A DNA stretch of 64,000 bases from Myxococcus xanthus (lineage in GTDB: Bacteria > Myxococcota > Myxococcia > Myxococcales > Myxococcaceae). The notes below the pieces were generated by a model. That model had not been told where the DNA came from. It searched no databases and was given only the letters and a program-made list of their open reading frames with translations. This document shows, in pieces, positions 63,697 to 64,000 of this stretch. The stretch is from positions 8,970,001 through 9,034,000 of the forward strand of contig NZ_CP017174.1 of the NCBI RefSeq assembly GCF_006402735.1, in the 5' to 3' direction. Every line of letters starts with the position of its first letter. Position 1 is the first letter of the stretch. A program made the translations under genes and the position numbers.

Positions 63697-64000
63697 TCAA
63701 GACTGCGCGGACGCGCCAGCGGCCTCGTCCGCGTCCTCAAGTTCCGCGGCCTCGCCCCCCTTGCCCTGGTAGCTCGCCAGCGCCACCAACGCGAGGTCGC
63801 GGGCCGCGCGCCACCGCTCGGGCCCCAGCAGCGGGAGGATGTCCCTCCAATGCTCCTGGAGCTCACGGTTGGTGCCCGCACGGCTCCACAGGTCCGCGAG
63901 CGCCGCGCGCACCTGCTCCGGCGTCTTGGCCCCCGCGAAGCTCAGCCGCAAACGCTCACGCTCACCCTTGAGCCGATTGGAGCGCGTGGCCGGGGCGCTC
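63697..64000 (-). CDS. cas8: Cas8-type large subunit (DevT/Csx13-like), C-terminal fragment
   Basis: The last 100 residues of a gene that continues beyond the window. Visible are RSNRLKGERERLRL, TPEQVRAALADLWSRAGTNRELQEHW and WRAARDLALVALASYQGKG, a helical tail as in the MYXAN Cas8a1/Csx13 proteins (DevT in M. xanthus). The identification relies mainly on position: it directly precedes cas7 (31 bp gap) in the order cas8-cas7-cas5-cas4/cas1-cas2. Large subunits recognise the PAM and start the R-loop. Confidence 0.72.
   Translation of the reverse strand, partial: SAPATRSNRLKGERERLRLSFAGAKTPEQVRAALADLWSRAGTNRELQEHWRDILPLLGPERWRAARDLALVALASYQGKGGEAAELEDADEAAGASAQS

Overview
The window looks like a chromosomal segment of a Myxococcus-type bacterium (Myxococcota). 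The DNA is very GC-rich with strong third-position GC bias. It carries Hanks-type Ser/Thr kinases with myxobacterial catalytic loops (HRDVSPHN), a DUF2378 protein, many small lipoproteins, a truncated SitI-like immunity gene, and a CRISPR-Cas operon of the kind called MYXAN or dev in Myxococcus xanthus. These assignments come from reading the sequence and recalling families. No database search was run.

Layout. 1-8 kb: the end of a 2Fe-2S oxidoreductase, a hybrid sensor kinase with a beta-propeller sensor, an RDD membrane protein and a membrane-anchored Ser/Thr kinase. 8-22 kb: exported and envelope proteins (S8 protease lipoprotein, beta-barrel, di-haem peroxidase, M24 peptidase, Kelch protein) and a tightly overlapping operon of ECF sigma factor, ZAS anti-sigma factor and exported caspase-like protein. 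22-31 kb: two orphan ABC ATPases (one with altered catalytic residues), a DUF3142 pair, a fatty acid hydroxylase, a hydrolase and an ABC/OLD-like ATPase. 31.3-35.4 kb: a large lipoprotein of 18 repeats in three six-unit blocks, ending in a Vps62-like domain. 35.4-36.1 kb: a gene-poor gap with stacked hairpins.

36.1-46.4 kb: seven co-directional genes. TolC, adaptor and RND pump come first, then a cyclic-nucleotide-binding patatin, a KAS III-like protein, an acyltransferase and an enoyl-reductase-like SDR, the last four joined by ATGA overlaps. The arrangement suggests synthesis or remodelling of an acyl product coupled to export. 46.4-53.1 kb: a PknK-like kinase/ATPase with a translationally coupled methyltransferase, ExoD, DUF2378 and an NAD(P)-binding protein. 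53.1-56.6 kb: a small island with an orphan ORF, the immunity-gene remnant and two large proteins of unknown function.

56.8-64 kb: a CRISPR array of 43 repeats and 42 spacers, its leader, and a leftward operon cas8 (partial)-cas7-cas5-cas4/cas1-cas2. Repeat decay places the old end of the array at 56.8 kb and the leader beside cas2. Gene order matches the M. xanthus dev operon (devT-devR-devS-cas4/cas1-cas2), so a role in development as well as immunity is possible. cas6, cas3 and any devI-like gene would lie beyond base 64000. No tRNA, rRNA or intact insertion sequence was seen.
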